DNA of 64,000 nucleotides from assembly GCA_000403315.2 (NCBI GenBank), contig KE159636.1:2854233-2918232 (forward strand), written 5' to 3'. The notes beneath the pieces were generated by a model. The model was not told the DNA's origin. It did no database searches and saw only the letters and a list, made by a program, of their open reading frames with translations. This stretch comes from Lachnospiraceae bacterium A2 (GTDB lineage: Bacteria; Bacillota; Clostridia; Lachnospirales; Lachnospiraceae). Made by a program: the position numbers and the translations under genes. This document shows, piece after piece, positions 1 through 8,063 of this stretch; positions within the stretch are counted from its first letter, which is position 1; each line of letters begins with the position of its first letter.

Positions 1-636
1 CCTGCCAAGGGGGTGGGGCTCATAACTGGAGCCGTCTGTCAGGACTGGGATGCCAAACTCCCCCAGCTTCTCCACCACTTCCGGGGCGTGGGAAACCATC
101 ATGTTTTCTATGGCAAGGGCACAATGGTTGGAAACGAGCAGTTCATAATCCGGCATGTTATATTTGCCAGCATACACAATGCTTCCTTCTTCCATTGCCT
201 CCTTTGCCCCTTCAATATACCAGTTTTCTTCCTTCTGCCCGGAAAATGAAATGGCGTCCAGCCCCCCTAATTCACTGAACATATCCATGGCGGACGACGC
301 TACCAGATAGATGTCCTTTACCGGGCGTTCCAGTACCATAACCTGCTCCCCCTTAGCGTCCCCAAGGGCTTTCCCTACATCCCCGGGCGTTTCCTTCCCT
401 TCCGGCACAATCAGGAACTGGATACCGTCCATGGTTGTTGTCAGCAGGGTATAGCCGCCCTCATAATAATCCACGGTAAAATTTTCCGCATATTGCAGGT
501 CCATGCTCCGCTCATGGACAAGCTCCGGTTCTGCCCCATGGGCCTGTTTTTGCCCGGGGGAAGGGGCGGGCCCGCAGCCCTGCAGCCAGAGCAGCCCTGC
601 GGCCAGCAGCAAAACAAACTTCTTTTTTCCTTTCAT
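1..636 (-). CDS. BtuF-like ABC transporter substrate-binding lipoprotein (3' end outside window)
   Basis: The open frame runs from an ATG at 636 off the left edge; 212 residues are visible. The N-terminus is a lipoprotein signal (basic start, hydrophobic stretch, LQGC lipobox with Cys21). The following sequence fits the periplasmic-binding fold of iron/cobalamin receptors (phrases LVHERSMDLQYAENF and KDIYLVASSAMDMF). It starts 18 bp after the NEAT-like gene and is the third gene of the B12-riboswitch cluster, so corrinoid or tetrapyrrole capture is the likely role. A BtuCD permease and ATPase would be expected just outside the window. The family is recognised from overall pattern only and the ligand is inferred from the riboswitch. 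Confidence 0.75.
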   Translation of the reverse strand, partial: MKGKKKFVLLLAAGLLWLQGCGPAPSPGQKQAHGAEPELVHERSMDLQYAENFTVDYYEGGYTLLTTTMDGIQFLIVPEGKETPGDVGKALGDAKGEQVMVLERPVKDIYLVASSAMDMFSELGGLDAISFSGQKEENWYIEGAKEAMEEGSIVYAGKYNMPDYELLVSNHCALAIENMMVSHAPEVVEKLGEFGIPVLTDGSSYEPHPLGR

Positions 637-654
637 GTTATCTCCCGTACACTG

Positions 655-1548
655 CTATTTTTCTTGTATTGTGCCTGACTGGAACGTCAGCGTATATTCC
701 ACTTCATGGGGCCTGCTCATTGCCACCGTATCGCCAATGACGTCCATGGGCTCGTCAAGGCCGGAAACAGGGAGTTCAAATACAGAGCCGCCTTCTGTGC
801 GGATTGGAAGATATTTTTCCCCATCCACCACCATATAGTCATAATTTGGGCTGTTCCACTGCAGGGTTGCCGTCATTTTCCCATCTGCTACCGTAAGGGT
901 TGCCGGGGATAAAATTTCTGCTTTCCCGCTCCCGCCCTCAAAGGTAAGGTCCACGCAGTAGGTGCCGTCCTGCAGGGCGTCTGCATGTTTGCCTTTGGCG
1001 TCCCCGCGTGCCCCCTGCGCGCCATCCTCCACAGGGACTGGGTCTGAAACTGTGGCTTTGTGGTCGTACCATTTTCCCTTTTTCCCAATCAGCGCTAAGT
1101 CAAATTCCGTCCCCAGCGCAGGGACCGGCACGTCAAAGCCGTAAACCTCATCCGTCATACCGTCGCTGTAGGTAACAGTATCTTCGGTCGGCTCAAGCAG
1201 CTTGGCCCCTTCTTTCCTGGCGTCCTCGGCGCGCCCGGGATAGAGGTTCACGATATTCTTCGAAGCCAGGGAAATATGGATGGTCATTTCCCCGTTTTCC
1301 ACCGTCAGCGTCCCTTTGCCCTCGCAGGCTTCGCTTACATGGAACATGCTGCTGTCTGTCTGGAACTTTGCAAGGTATGTCCCGTCCGCCAGTTCTTCTG
1401 TACTGGAGCCCGTCTGGGGTCCCGGGGTTTCCTGCGCATCCTTTTGCGGCGTCCCATCCGCTTGCCCCTGCGTGCTGCCGGTACCCCCGCAGCCCCCAAG
1501 CAAGGCTGCCAGAAGGACCAGAATTGCTATTCCTGCTTTATTCTTCAT
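655..1548 (-). CDS. Lipoprotein with two NEAT-like modules
   Basis: 297 residues. It has a lipoprotein signal with lipobox LGGC (Cys20), then a low-complexity Gly/Thr/Gln linker and two related modules at about residues 54-170 and 190-290. Each opens with DGTY and carries TLTVENGEM or TLTVADGKM followed by a beta-rich stretch, the pattern of NEAT/iron-transport-associated haem-binding domains. I chose ATG 1548 because GGGAGG sits 11 nt upstream; a GTG at 1560 is also in frame. It overlaps the end of the chelatase gene by 11 bp, so the two are probably translationally coupled. A surface tetrapyrrole-binding role beside an exported cobaltochelatase is an inference. Confidence 0.65.
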   Translation of the reverse strand: MKNKAGIAILVLLAALLGGCGGTGSTQGQADGTPQKDAQETPGPQTGSSTEELADGTYLAKFQTDSSMFHVSEACEGKGTLTVENGEMTIHISLASKNIVNLYPGRAEDARKEGAKLLEPTEDTVTYSDGMTDEVYGFDVPVPALGTEFDLALIGKKGKWYDHKATVSDPVPVEDGAQGARGDAKGKHADALQDGTYCVDLTFEGGSGKAEILSPATLTVADGKMTATLQWNSPNYDYMVVDGEKYLPIRTEGGSVFELPVSGLDEPMDVIGDTVAMSRPHEVEYTLTFQSGTIQEK

Positions 1549-2785
1549 TTCCGCCTTCACCTCCCTGGCCCATTGCGTCCGCCGTATGCTTTACATATAA
1601 TTCCTGTATGGCCTGAATAGATCCAAGCCCTGCCACCTGTGCATCCACACGGTCAAATTTTCCAGAAGCCTGGAACATGCTGATCCAGGAATCCTCATCT
1701 TCCCCTGCCATGTCGTTGCTGGCATGGTCGCCTGCCACAACCATCAGCGGGCGGAGAATTACCTTTTTGTACCCTGCCTTCGCAACGGCTTCGATTACTT
1801 CCTGGCAGGAGGTTTCCTCCGGCTCCCCTTCCACTGTTCCGATAAATGCGTTCCCATACCCAAGGGCTTCCATCTGGGACTGCATCTGGCTATAGGATAC
1901 CTTTGCAGTGTGGGAAGTCCCATGCCCCAAAAATACAAAGGCAGCGCCGTCCTCTTTTGCCGCATCCAGGCTCCCATACCCTGCGTCTGCTACCGCGGCA
2001 TCCGTGACTGCCTTTGCAACGGCTTCTTTATCCTCATTGATTACGGCAGCATCCTTGCCGACTTCACCAAGGAGCGGTTCTGCCACTTTTACCGTTTCAA
2101 ATTTTTCCCGGTAAGCTTCCACCGCCGCCGTCAGCTCGTCATACTCTGCCCCGTGCATCAGGTGCGTCGGCTGTACCACCAGATGCTTCACCCCGTTTGC
2201 TATGGCGCGTTCCAACGCCTGTTCCATATTGTCAATGGATTCCCCGTCACGGGCCTGCACATGGTTAATGATAATCTGCGACGTAAAAGCCCTCCTGACA
2301 GACCAGCCCGGGTTGGCCGCCTGCAGGGCATCCTCAATGCTTTTAATATCCTCTGCGCGGCTTTTGTTAAAGGAAGTGCCAAAGCTGACAGCCAAAATCT
2401 CGTTTTCACCGATCCCATCCTGGTTCCTTGGGTCATCCAAAGCGGCATCCCCAGTATCTTCCCCAAAGTAATCCGGGCCAGCATTTTCACCTTCCACCAA
2501 TTCCTTCTGTTCATCTGTCAGGGCATCCCATGCTGCCTTTGCCTGTGCGCATTGTTCATCCGTATCCTCTGTCCTCTCCTGCACATAGATGGCGTCAATC
2601 CGCGCGGCTGCTTCATCGGCTGCCGCCTGGTCGGCGTCTGCCTGCCCTTCCCCTGCAGGCTTGCCGCCCCCTTCTTCCTGCCCCGGGTCCCCGGCCTCCC
2701 TGGAAGCTTCCTTAGCGCATCCTGCCAATACCAAGGAACACGTCATGGTTCCTGCCAATAAAGCAGCAATCAATTTCTTTTTCAT
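1538..2785 (-). CDS. cbiK: Exported CbiK-type sirohydrochlorin cobaltochelatase (lipoprotein)
   Basis: 415 residues. Lipoprotein signal with lipobox LAGC (Cys23) and an acidic Ala/Glu/Gln linker to about residue 125, then a complete CbiK domain. Family marks are VSFGTS (133-138), HGTSH (288-292, metal-binding His) and GDHASNDMAG (352-361, second His). CbiK inserts cobalt into sirohydrochlorin in the anaerobic B12 pathway and is normally cytoplasmic. Here the signal peptide places it outside the membrane, as known for the periplasmic CbiK of Desulfovibrio. ATG 2785 is chosen because AGGAGGAG lies just upstream; a longer frame to 2839 lacks this. It is the first gene after the B12 riboswitch. 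Confidence 0.85.
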   Translation of the reverse strand: MKKKLIAALLAGTMTCSLVLAGCAKEASREAGDPGQEEGGGKPAGEGQADADQAAADEAAARIDAIYVQERTEDTDEQCAQAKAAWDALTDEQKELVEGENAGPDYFGEDTGDAALDDPRNQDGIGENEILAVSFGTSFNKSRAEDIKSIEDALQAANPGWSVRRAFTSQIIINHVQARDGESIDNMEQALERAIANGVKHLVVQPTHLMHGAEYDELTAAVEAYREKFETVKVAEPLLGEVGKDAAVINEDKEAVAKAVTDAAVADAGYGSLDAAKEDGAAFVFLGHGTSHTAKVSYSQMQSQMEALGYGNAFIGTVEGEPEETSCQEVIEAVAKAGYKKVILRPLMVVAGDHASNDMAGEDEDSWISMFQASGKFDRVDAQVAGLGSIQAIQELYVKHTADAMGQGGEGGNEE

Positions 2786-2930
2786 CTTCTCCTCCTTTTC
2801 CCTGATCCCAAAAACAAAAGGGCAGCCCCAGCGGACCACCCATTACGCATCAGCGGACTGCAATACTATCATTTTATCCGCCTGCTGCGCCCTTAAGCGA
2901 TATGGCAGGAATCCCAAATGGATTCCTATA

Positions 2931-2966
2931 ACAAAAAACCTTTACCATATAAAACTACGGTAAAGG
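2931..2966 (-). terminator. Intrinsic terminator of the B12 riboswitch expression platform
   Basis: On the minus strand CCTTTACC and GGTAAAGG form an 8-bp stem with a 12-nt loop, followed by six T. It lies between the aptamer and the cbiK start, as needed for transcription attenuation by cobalamin. Confidence 0.75.
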
Positions 2967-3097
2967 ATTCTATGCACCTGACAATGATAAGGATGCAGAA
3001 TACGCTGATACAGGCAATTGCCTGTCCTGCCTTCTGCAAACTAAAACGTACAACCAGTCACTCGTGGTCCGAAATAAATATTTCTGTACAACATTCA

Positions 3098-3262
3098 GGC
3101 AGGTTTCCCGACTTAAAAATCATCACAGCAGCCACCTTCCCAGTTTCCCAGTGGTATACCGGCTTCTGCTCCCTAATTACGGTGACGAGTTCGTATGGGA
3201 TTCTCACCCATTTTCCCTTTTCACCAAAACAACGCCTGTTCCCAGCATTGTCCTGACACCTG
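3098..3262 (-). promoter_or_regulatory. Cobalamin riboswitch aptamer
   Basis: The minus strand carries the aptamer hallmarks in order: the GGGTGAGAATCCCATACG region, GCCGGTATACCACTGGGAA, and a B12 box AAGTCGGGAAACCTGCC at 3114-3098. The RNA precedes cbiK and two other lipoprotein genes. With the terminator at 2966-2931, high cobalamin should stop transcription. The 5' boundary is approximate. Confidence 0.9.
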
Positions 3263-3286
3263 TATGCGGTTTATTCAATTGAGTAA

Positions 3287-3314
3287 AGTATAGCATATTT
3301 CACAAAAATGTCAA
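3287..3314 (-). promoter_or_regulatory. Promoter of the B12-riboswitch transcript
   Basis: TTGACA (3314-3309), 16-bp spacer, TATACT (3292-3287) on the minus strand, immediately upstream of the aptamer. Confidence 0.8.
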
Positions 3315-3406
3315 TACTTGCTGTCTGAGTTTATCCAATTCTTATAATAACCGATGTGATAGTGCCAAAAGGCCCTGCTGCCTTTGGCAGCATAGGCATC
3401 TTGTAC

Positions 3407-3447
3407 AAAAAGCGCTCTGGAAAGCTAGCTTTCCAGAGCGCTTTTAC
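3407..3447 (-). terminator. Intrinsic terminator after pnp
   Basis: AAAGCGCTCTGGAAAGC and its exact complement form a near-perfect palindrome, with a T run on the minus-strand side. It separates pnp (stop at 3529) from the downstream riboswitch promoter. The A run on the other flank means it could also act on the plus strand. Confidence 0.8.
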
Positions 3448-3528
3448 GTGCAAAGTATTTCCATCACTTTGTTATGGAAACCTTTTGGCGCTATAAATTG
3501 CACAATGGGGAAACTCAAATTGCCGTCC

Positions 3529-5619
3529 TTATTTCTTCGGCACATCCTTGATGGAGAAGCTAATCCTGCCCATCTTATCCTTCCCAAGGCAGACTACCTT
3601 CACTATGTCGCCCAACGTCAGCACATCTTCTACCCGGTTAATCCGCTCGCGGGAAATCTTGGAAATATGGACCATCCCTTCTTTTCCTGGTGCAAATTCC
3701 AGAAATGCGCCAAATTCTTTAATACTGATGACTTTCCCAACGAAAATCTGCCCTGCTTCAAAGTCCGTGGTAATAATCTCAATCATTTTTACAGCCTTGT
3801 CCATCATTTCCTGTTCCGTGCCGCAAACAGATACCGCGCCGTCGTCGCTGATGTCAATTTTTACGCCGGTCTGCTCAATAATGGCATTGATGGTCTTGCC
3901 GCGCTGCCCCACCACATCGCCGATTTTTGCTGGGTCAATCTGGATTTGGACAATTTTGGGGGCATATTCCCCAACCTCTTTCCGCGGCTCGGAAATTGCC
4001 TTGGACATTACCTCGTCCATAATATAAAGCCTTGCTTCCCTGGTCCTGCGGATGGCTTCCTCCACAATAGGCCTTGTCAAACCATGGATTTTAATGTCCA
4101 TCTGGATCGCTGTGATGCCCTCATGGGTTCCGGTTACCTTAAAGTCCATGTCGCCGAAAAAGTCCTCCAGCCCCTGGATATCCGTCAGCACAAGATAATC
4201 GTCATCTGTTTCCCCTGTCACAAGGCCGCAGGAAATCCCTGCCACCATTTTCTTAATGGGCACCCCTGCTGCCATCAGCGCCATACAGGAAGCGCAGGTG
4301 GATGCCATGGAGGTGGAGCCATTGGACTCAAAAGTTTCAGACACAGCCCGGATGGCATAGGGGAATTCCTCCTCGGTAGGCAGTACCGGGATTAACGCCC
4401 GCTCTGCCAATGCCCCATGGCCGATTTCCCGGCGCCCCGGCCCCCGGCTGGGCTTCGTTTCCCCAACGGAATAGGAGGGGAAATTATAGTGGTGCATATA
4501 ACGCTTGTTTACTTCATTTTCATCCAGCCCGTCAATGCGCTGCACATCTGACAAGGGCGCAAGGGTTACCACATCGCAAATCTGGGTCTGCCCCCGGGTA
4601 AACATTGCAGAGCCATGCACCCGCGGGATTAAGTCCACCTCGGCAGCCAAGGGGCGGATTTGGTCGATGGCGCGCCCGTCCGGCCGTTTGTGGTCTTTTA
4701 AAATCATTTTGCGGACTGTTTTTTTCTGGTACTGGTAAATCGCTTCCCCCAATACCTCCAGCCATTCCTCTTTTTCTGCAAATGCTTCTTCCAACTGCCC
4801 GGTAATGTTCCGTATATTTTCTTCCCGTACCTGCTTTACATCTGTAAATACGGCTTCTTCCATTTTTTCCGGGGGAACCAGCTCCCGGATAGCGGCAAAC
4901 AGTTCTTCCGGCACGGCGCAGCTTGTATACCCATGCTTCTCTTTTCCAACTTCCGCCACCATCTCATTGATAAATGCAATAATGGACTGGTTGATTTCAT
5001 GGGCTTTGTAAATAGCTTCCAGCATCTTATCTTCTGGGATTTCGTTGGCGCCTGCTTCAATCATAATGACTTTTTCGCTGGTAGACGCCACAGTCAGGTT
5101 CAAATCCCCGTTTTTCCACTGCTCCTGGGAAGGGTTAATCACAAATTCCCCGTCTACCATGCCTACCTGCGTGGTAGCGCATGGCCCTGCAAATGGGATA
5201 TCGGAAATACTGGTGGCGATGGCAGAGCCCAGCATTGCCACTAATTCCGGGCGGCAGCTTGGGTCTACGCTCATTACCAGGTTATTCAGCGTCACGTCGT
5301 TCCGGTAATCCTTGGGGAACAGCGGGCGCATTGGGCGGTCAATGACGCGGGACGTTAAAATCGCATTTTCCGACGCCTTGCCCTCACGCTTGTTAAACCC
5401 TCCCGGAATCTTCCCAACCGAGTAAAGCTTCTCCTCATACTCCACGCTCAAGGGGAAGAAATCAATCCCTTCCCTTGGCTTATCGGACGCAGTTGCCGTA
5501 CATAATACCACGGTATCGCCATAATGCATAAATGCCGCCCCATTTGCCTGGGCTGCAACCCGCCCAATATCCACACGCAGTGTCCTGCCTGCTAATTCCA
5601 TCGTAAATTGTTTGTACAT
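3529..5619 (-). CDS. pnp: Polyribonucleotide nucleotidyltransferase (PNPase)
   Basis: 696 residues, full length. Phosphorolytic 3'-5' exoribonuclease of mRNA decay. Domains in order: first RNase PH core (about 10-145), linker, second PH core (about 310-540, with RGQTQ and the GSTSM segment), KH domain (IGDVVGQRGKTI), and C-terminal S1 domain (GKVISIKEFGAFLEF). ATG 5619 fits the usual MYKQF-type N-terminus; a GTG at 5628 is in frame and closer to an AAAGGA site, so the start is uncertain by three codons. It follows rpsO, the conserved order. A long hairpin lies in its leader at 5707-5806. Confidence 0.96.
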   Translation of the reverse strand: MYKQFTMELAGRTLRVDIGRVAAQANGAAFMHYGDTVVLCTATASDKPREGIDFFPLSVEYEEKLYSVGKIPGGFNKREGKASENAILTSRVIDRPMRPLFPKDYRNDVTLNNLVMSVDPSCRPELVAMLGSAIATSISDIPFAGPCATTQVGMVDGEFVINPSQEQWKNGDLNLTVASTSEKVIMIEAGANEIPEDKMLEAIYKAHEINQSIIAFINEMVAEVGKEKHGYTSCAVPEELFAAIRELVPPEKMEEAVFTDVKQVREENIRNITGQLEEAFAEKEEWLEVLGEAIYQYQKKTVRKMILKDHKRPDGRAIDQIRPLAAEVDLIPRVHGSAMFTRGQTQICDVVTLAPLSDVQRIDGLDENEVNKRYMHHYNFPSYSVGETKPSRGPGRREIGHGALAERALIPVLPTEEEFPYAIRAVSETFESNGSTSMASTCASCMALMAAGVPIKKMVAGISCGLVTGETDDDYLVLTDIQGLEDFFGDMDFKVTGTHEGITAIQMDIKIHGLTRPIVEEAIRRTREARLYIMDEVMSKAISEPRKEVGEYAPKIVQIQIDPAKIGDVVGQRGKTINAIIEQTGVKIDISDDGAVSVCGTEQEMMDKAVKMIEIITTDFEAGQIFVGKVISIKEFGAFLEFAPGKEGMVHISKISRERINRVEDVLTLGDIVKVVCLGKDKMGRISFSIKDVPKK

Positions 5620-5706
5620 ATTAATCACTCATTCCTTTCACTTCATTCCCGCTGCGCTGCAGATTTCATGCCCCATTGCCTGCAGCAGGGTATTTGGCCC
5701 ATAAAA

Positions 5707-5806
5707 GCTTATGCCTGCAGAAGATGCCGAAACTACTGAGCTGCACACAATGGCTTATATCCAGCTCAGTGGTCTCGGAACCTATTCCTGCTGTTCCTGC
5801 ATAAGC
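5707..5806 (-). other. Long imperfect hairpin in the pnp leader
   Basis: GCTTATGC (5707-5714) pairs with GCATAAGC (5799-5806), and an inner arm CCGAAACTACTGAGCTG pairs with CAGCTCAGTGGTCTCGG. The two inner mismatches become G-U pairs in minus-strand RNA, so the structure belongs to the pnp transcript. In E. coli an RNase III-cleaved leader hairpin mediates pnp autoregulation; a similar role here is inference. Confidence 0.6.
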
Positions 5807-5872
5807 ATGCCCTTTAATCCCCTTACTCCCCATAACGCTTCCGTATGTTATGGCAAAACCTTTCCCATAACA

Positions 5873-5901
5873 TTAGAAATAGAGCGGAAAACCGCTCTAT
5901 T
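5873..5901 (-). terminator. Hairpin between rpsO and pnp
   Basis: AATAGAGCGG-TTTT-CCGCTCTATT is a perfect 10-bp stem 14 bp after the rpsO stop, followed by TTTCTAATG. The T run is short, so it may be a partial terminator or a processing/stability hairpin. Confidence 0.5.
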
Positions 5902-5914
5902 CCAGAGAAAGGGA

Positions 5915-6181
5915 CTATTTCCTGATTCCCAAACGTTCAATTAAGTTACGATATCTCTCAATATCTGTCTTTTTCAGGTATCCAAGCATCCCGCGCCTTT
6001 GGCCTACCATTTTCAGGAGCCCGCGCCTAGAATGGTGGTCCTTGGGGTTTACCTTCAAGTGCTCTGTCAGTTCCTTAATCCTTGCTGTCAGGATTGCAAC
6101 CTGAACTTCCGGTGATCCTGTATCGCCAGGTGTCCTTGCGTATTCTGCAATAATTGCTTGTTTCTTTTCTTTTGCTATCAT
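5915..6181 (-). CDS. rpsO: 30S ribosomal protein S15
   Basis: 88 residues, the usual S15 length. Binds the central domain of 16S rRNA early in 30S assembly. Family sequence is clear: [27 protein letters not shown] and [15 protein letters not shown] 6181 has AGGAGG 10 nt upstream; an apparent extension to 6199 would begin inside that site. It has its own strong promoter at 6346-6318 and precedes pnp. Confidence 0.97.
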   Translation of the reverse strand: MIAKEKKQAIIAEYARTPGDTGSPEVQVAILTARIKELTEHLKVNPKDHHSRRGLLKMVGQRRGMLGYLKKTDIERYRNLIERLGIRK

Positions 6182-6317
6182 GGTAGATAACCTCCTCAAT
6201 TATTATTATCGCCCAAATTGCGGGATATTAAGCAACGGTTGGAGTGTCCGGTCACTGAATATGGGCTTCCCCGTAAATAACGGGCTTGTGGAAATTCTTC
6301 CCTGCCCGCTGTCTGCT

Positions 6318-6346
6318 ATTATAGCACAACCCCTGCTTATTGTAAA
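6318..6346 (-). promoter_or_regulatory. rpsO promoter
   Basis: TTTACA (6346-6341), 17-bp spacer, TATAAT (6323-6318). It leaves a leader of about 130 nt before rpsO, room for S15 autoregulation, although I could not assign a specific known structure. Confidence 0.75.
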
Positions 6347-6364
6347 GCATGGATTCCAGCCCTG

Positions 6365-6524
6365 CAGGACAAACGCATGAATGAATAAATTATGAACTTC
6401 TTTAAGATTTTAGATTATTTTAATCTGATTTTAAATTATTTTTCAAAATAATTCAATTATATTTTGGAAATAAAAGCGCTCAGAACCCATTATTAACAAA
6501 TTGTTCATTCATGCGTTTGTCCTG
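6365..6524. repeat. AT-rich element bounded by 21-bp perfect inverted repeats
   Basis: The gene-free stretch 6182-6612 holds a 21-bp arm at 6365-6385 (contains GACAAACGCATGAATG) and its exact complement at 6504-6524, enclosing 118 bp of strongly AT-rich DNA. A third copy of the 16-mer GACAAACGCATGAATG occurs at 47174-47189. This is the geometry of a small non-autonomous palindromic element. No open frame is supported inside. Confidence 0.65.
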
Positions 6525-6612
6525 CCAGCCCTGCATAAAGCCGCAGGCATGATGGGCTGCAAGGCAGCCTATGCCTGTCCAATCCCAAGCCCTTGCATAA
6601 ATAGAAAAGCTG

Positions 6613-6969
6613 TTATGCTACTTTGCTCTTTGCCAGCTCTGCCAAGGTCTTAAAGCCTTCTGCATCGTTAACTGCCAGTTCTGCCAGCATTTTGCGGTTT
6701 ACTTCTACGCCAGCCAGCTTTAAGCCGTGCATAAACTGGCTGTAGGAAATGCCGTTCATCCTTGCAGCTGCATTAATCCTTGCAATCCAAAGGCGGCGGA
6801 ACTGCCGTTTCCTCTGCTTCCTCCCAGAATAAGCCGTTGCCAATGCACGCATAACTGCCTGTTTTGCAACACGGTACTGTTTGGAACGCGCGCCCCTGTA
6901 TCCCTTTGCCAGCTTCAATACTCTATTATGCTTTTTTCTGGCGTTTAACCCGCCTTTAATTCTTGCCAT
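6613..6969 (-). CDS. rplT: 50S ribosomal protein L20
   Basis: 118 residues, normal length. Binds 23S rRNA early in 50S assembly and represses its own operon in Bacillota. Typical basic N-terminus ([20 protein letters not shown]) and [13 protein letters not shown]. Start ATG 6969 follows TTAAGGAGG. Last gene of infC-rpmI-rplT, 25 bp after rpmI. Confidence 0.97.
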   Translation of the reverse strand: MARIKGGLNARKKHNRVLKLAKGYRGARSKQYRVAKQAVMRALATAYSGRKQRKRQFRRLWIARINAAARMNGISYSQFMHGLKLAGVEVNRKMLAELAVNDAEGFKTLAELAKSKVA

Positions 6970-6994
6970 GATGTTTTCCTCCTTAACCTAGATC

Positions 6995-7192
6995 TTACAA
7001 ATATGGTAAAATTTTCTTCATATTCTTAACATTAGTAGCATCCGTAATTGCAGGCTTCCTCAAGTTCCGTTTCCTCTTGGGGGATTTCTTTGTTAAAATA
7101 TGGCTTTTGTAAGCTTTATTCCTTTTCAGCTTCCCAGTACCTGTTTTCTTAAAACGTTTCGCTGCTGCTCTGCATGTTTTCATTTTTGGCAT
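6995..7192 (-). CDS. rpmI: 50S ribosomal protein L35
   Basis: 65 residues, very basic. Recognised by [34 protein letters not shown] and the KKILPYL end. Located between infC and rplT in the conserved operon, with an AAGGAGG site before ATG 7192. Confidence 0.97.
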   Translation of the reverse strand: MPKMKTCRAAAKRFKKTGTGKLKRNKAYKSHILTKKSPKRKRNLRKPAITDATNVKNMKKILPYL

Positions 7193-7216
7193 TTTAAATT
7201 CCTCCTTAACATCCGG

Positions 7217-7723
7217 TTATTTCTTTTCTGTAAGCACAATGCTGATGCTCCGGCCTTCCAGCTTAGGAGCCTTTTCCACCGTGGCAATATCTGCAAGCTG
7301 CGCTGCAAAATCATCTAAGATATGCTTGCTGCTGTGCATATGCGCCATTTCCCTTCCCCGGAAACGCAGGGTGATTTTCACCTTATTGCCTTTTGAAATA
7401 AATTTCTTTGCTGCATTAATTTTTGTATTCAAATCATTTGTTTCAATGTTTGGTGACAAACGGATTTCCTTGAGCTCTACCGTCTTCTGCTTCTTCTTGG
7501 CTTCTTTTTCCTTCCGGACAAGCTCGTATTTGTACTTGCCGTAATCAATAATCTTGCAGACAGGCGGCTTCGCCGTAGGGGCTATCTTTACCAAGTCCAA
7601 TTCTGCTTCATGGGCTATTTTCATCGCTTCCCTTGCCGACATAATGCCAAGCTGCTCCCCGCCCGCTCCAATCAGGCGGACTTCCCTATCTTTGATCTGT
7701 TCATTAATCATTAACTCGCTAAT
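7217..7723 (-). CDS. infC: Translation initiation factor IF-3, AUU start
   Basis: 168 residues. IF-3 discriminates against non-canonical start codons during 30S initiation. The N-domain begins SELMINEQIKDREVRLIG and the C-domain includes RLSPNIETNDLNTK and VKITLRFRGREMAH. The only good ribosome site, GGAGGTG, is 9 nt before an ATT codon at 7723; the next ATG is about 21 nt away and too far. An AUU start is the classical IF-3 autoregulation device. First gene of the infC-rpmI-rplT operon, behind a terminator hairpin and a strong promoter. Confidence 0.92.
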   Translation of the reverse strand: MSELMINEQIKDREVRLIGAGGEQLGIMSAREAMKIAHEAELDLVKIAPTAKPPVCKIIDYGKYKYELVRKEKEAKKKQKTVELKEIRLSPNIETNDLNTKINAAKKFISKGNKVKITLRFRGREMAHMHSSKHILDDFAAQLADIATVEKAPKLEGRSISIVLTEKK

Positions 7724-7937
7724 GGCTGTGCACCTCCAAAAATTAATTTCACAAAAAAAGTGAATAGATAGACTATCCACTTATATTGAATCCAACCATT
7801 TCTCCCCGAAAAATGCCGGGACTACTTAGGATGCAGCCCCATGCTTCATTTGGAAAATGAATTTCTTCAAATATGAACCATTAGTCACCCAATTGTGCTA
7901 CGGTGAGAGTGGATACTCTGCTTTCTTTTCTCATAAC
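7724..7937 (-). promoter_or_regulatory. infC-rpmI-rplT leader (L20/IF3-type)
   Basis: A leader of about 215 nt separates the promoter at 7972-7944 from infC. It ends in an intrinsic terminator just before the ribosome site. Bacillota L20 leaders work by L20-dependent premature termination; assignment to that class rests on position and the terminator, not on a model match. Confidence 0.6.
7753..7782 (-). terminator. Attenuator hairpin before infC
   Basis: AAGTGGATAG-TCTAT-CTATTCACTT is a 10-bp stem with one G-U pair, followed directly by a T run, about 20 nt upstream of the infC ribosome site. Confidence 0.75.
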
Positions 7938-7943
7938 TCTGAT

Positions 7944-7972
7944 ATTTTACCATGCTTTTTTGTATGCGTCAA
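7944..7972 (-). promoter_or_regulatory. infC operon promoter
   Basis: TTGACG (7972-7967), 17-bp spacer, TAAAAT (7949-7944) on the minus strand. Confidence 0.75.
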
Positions 7973-8063
7973 GTTTTTTTTCATTTTTTTCTTCCCAAAC
8001 CTGTCTGTTTCTGTTACCATCAGTTCAGGGACTATTACTATTTCAGGAAAAGAGAGGGACATT

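Noticed and set aside
1724-2761. Long plus-strand open frame opposite cbiK
   Set aside because: Antisense shadow of a gene with clear family motifs, no ribosome site and no recognisable domain.
3361-3395. TGCCAAAAGG/CCTTTGGCA hairpin as a second copy of element E
   Set aside because: Shares only the TGCCAAA hairpin; the diagnostic arm ACCCTAATCTTTATA is absent.
3448-4395. Plus-strand open frame opposite pnp
   Set aside because: Shadow of pnp; begins next to a terminator and lacks any promoter or ribosome site.
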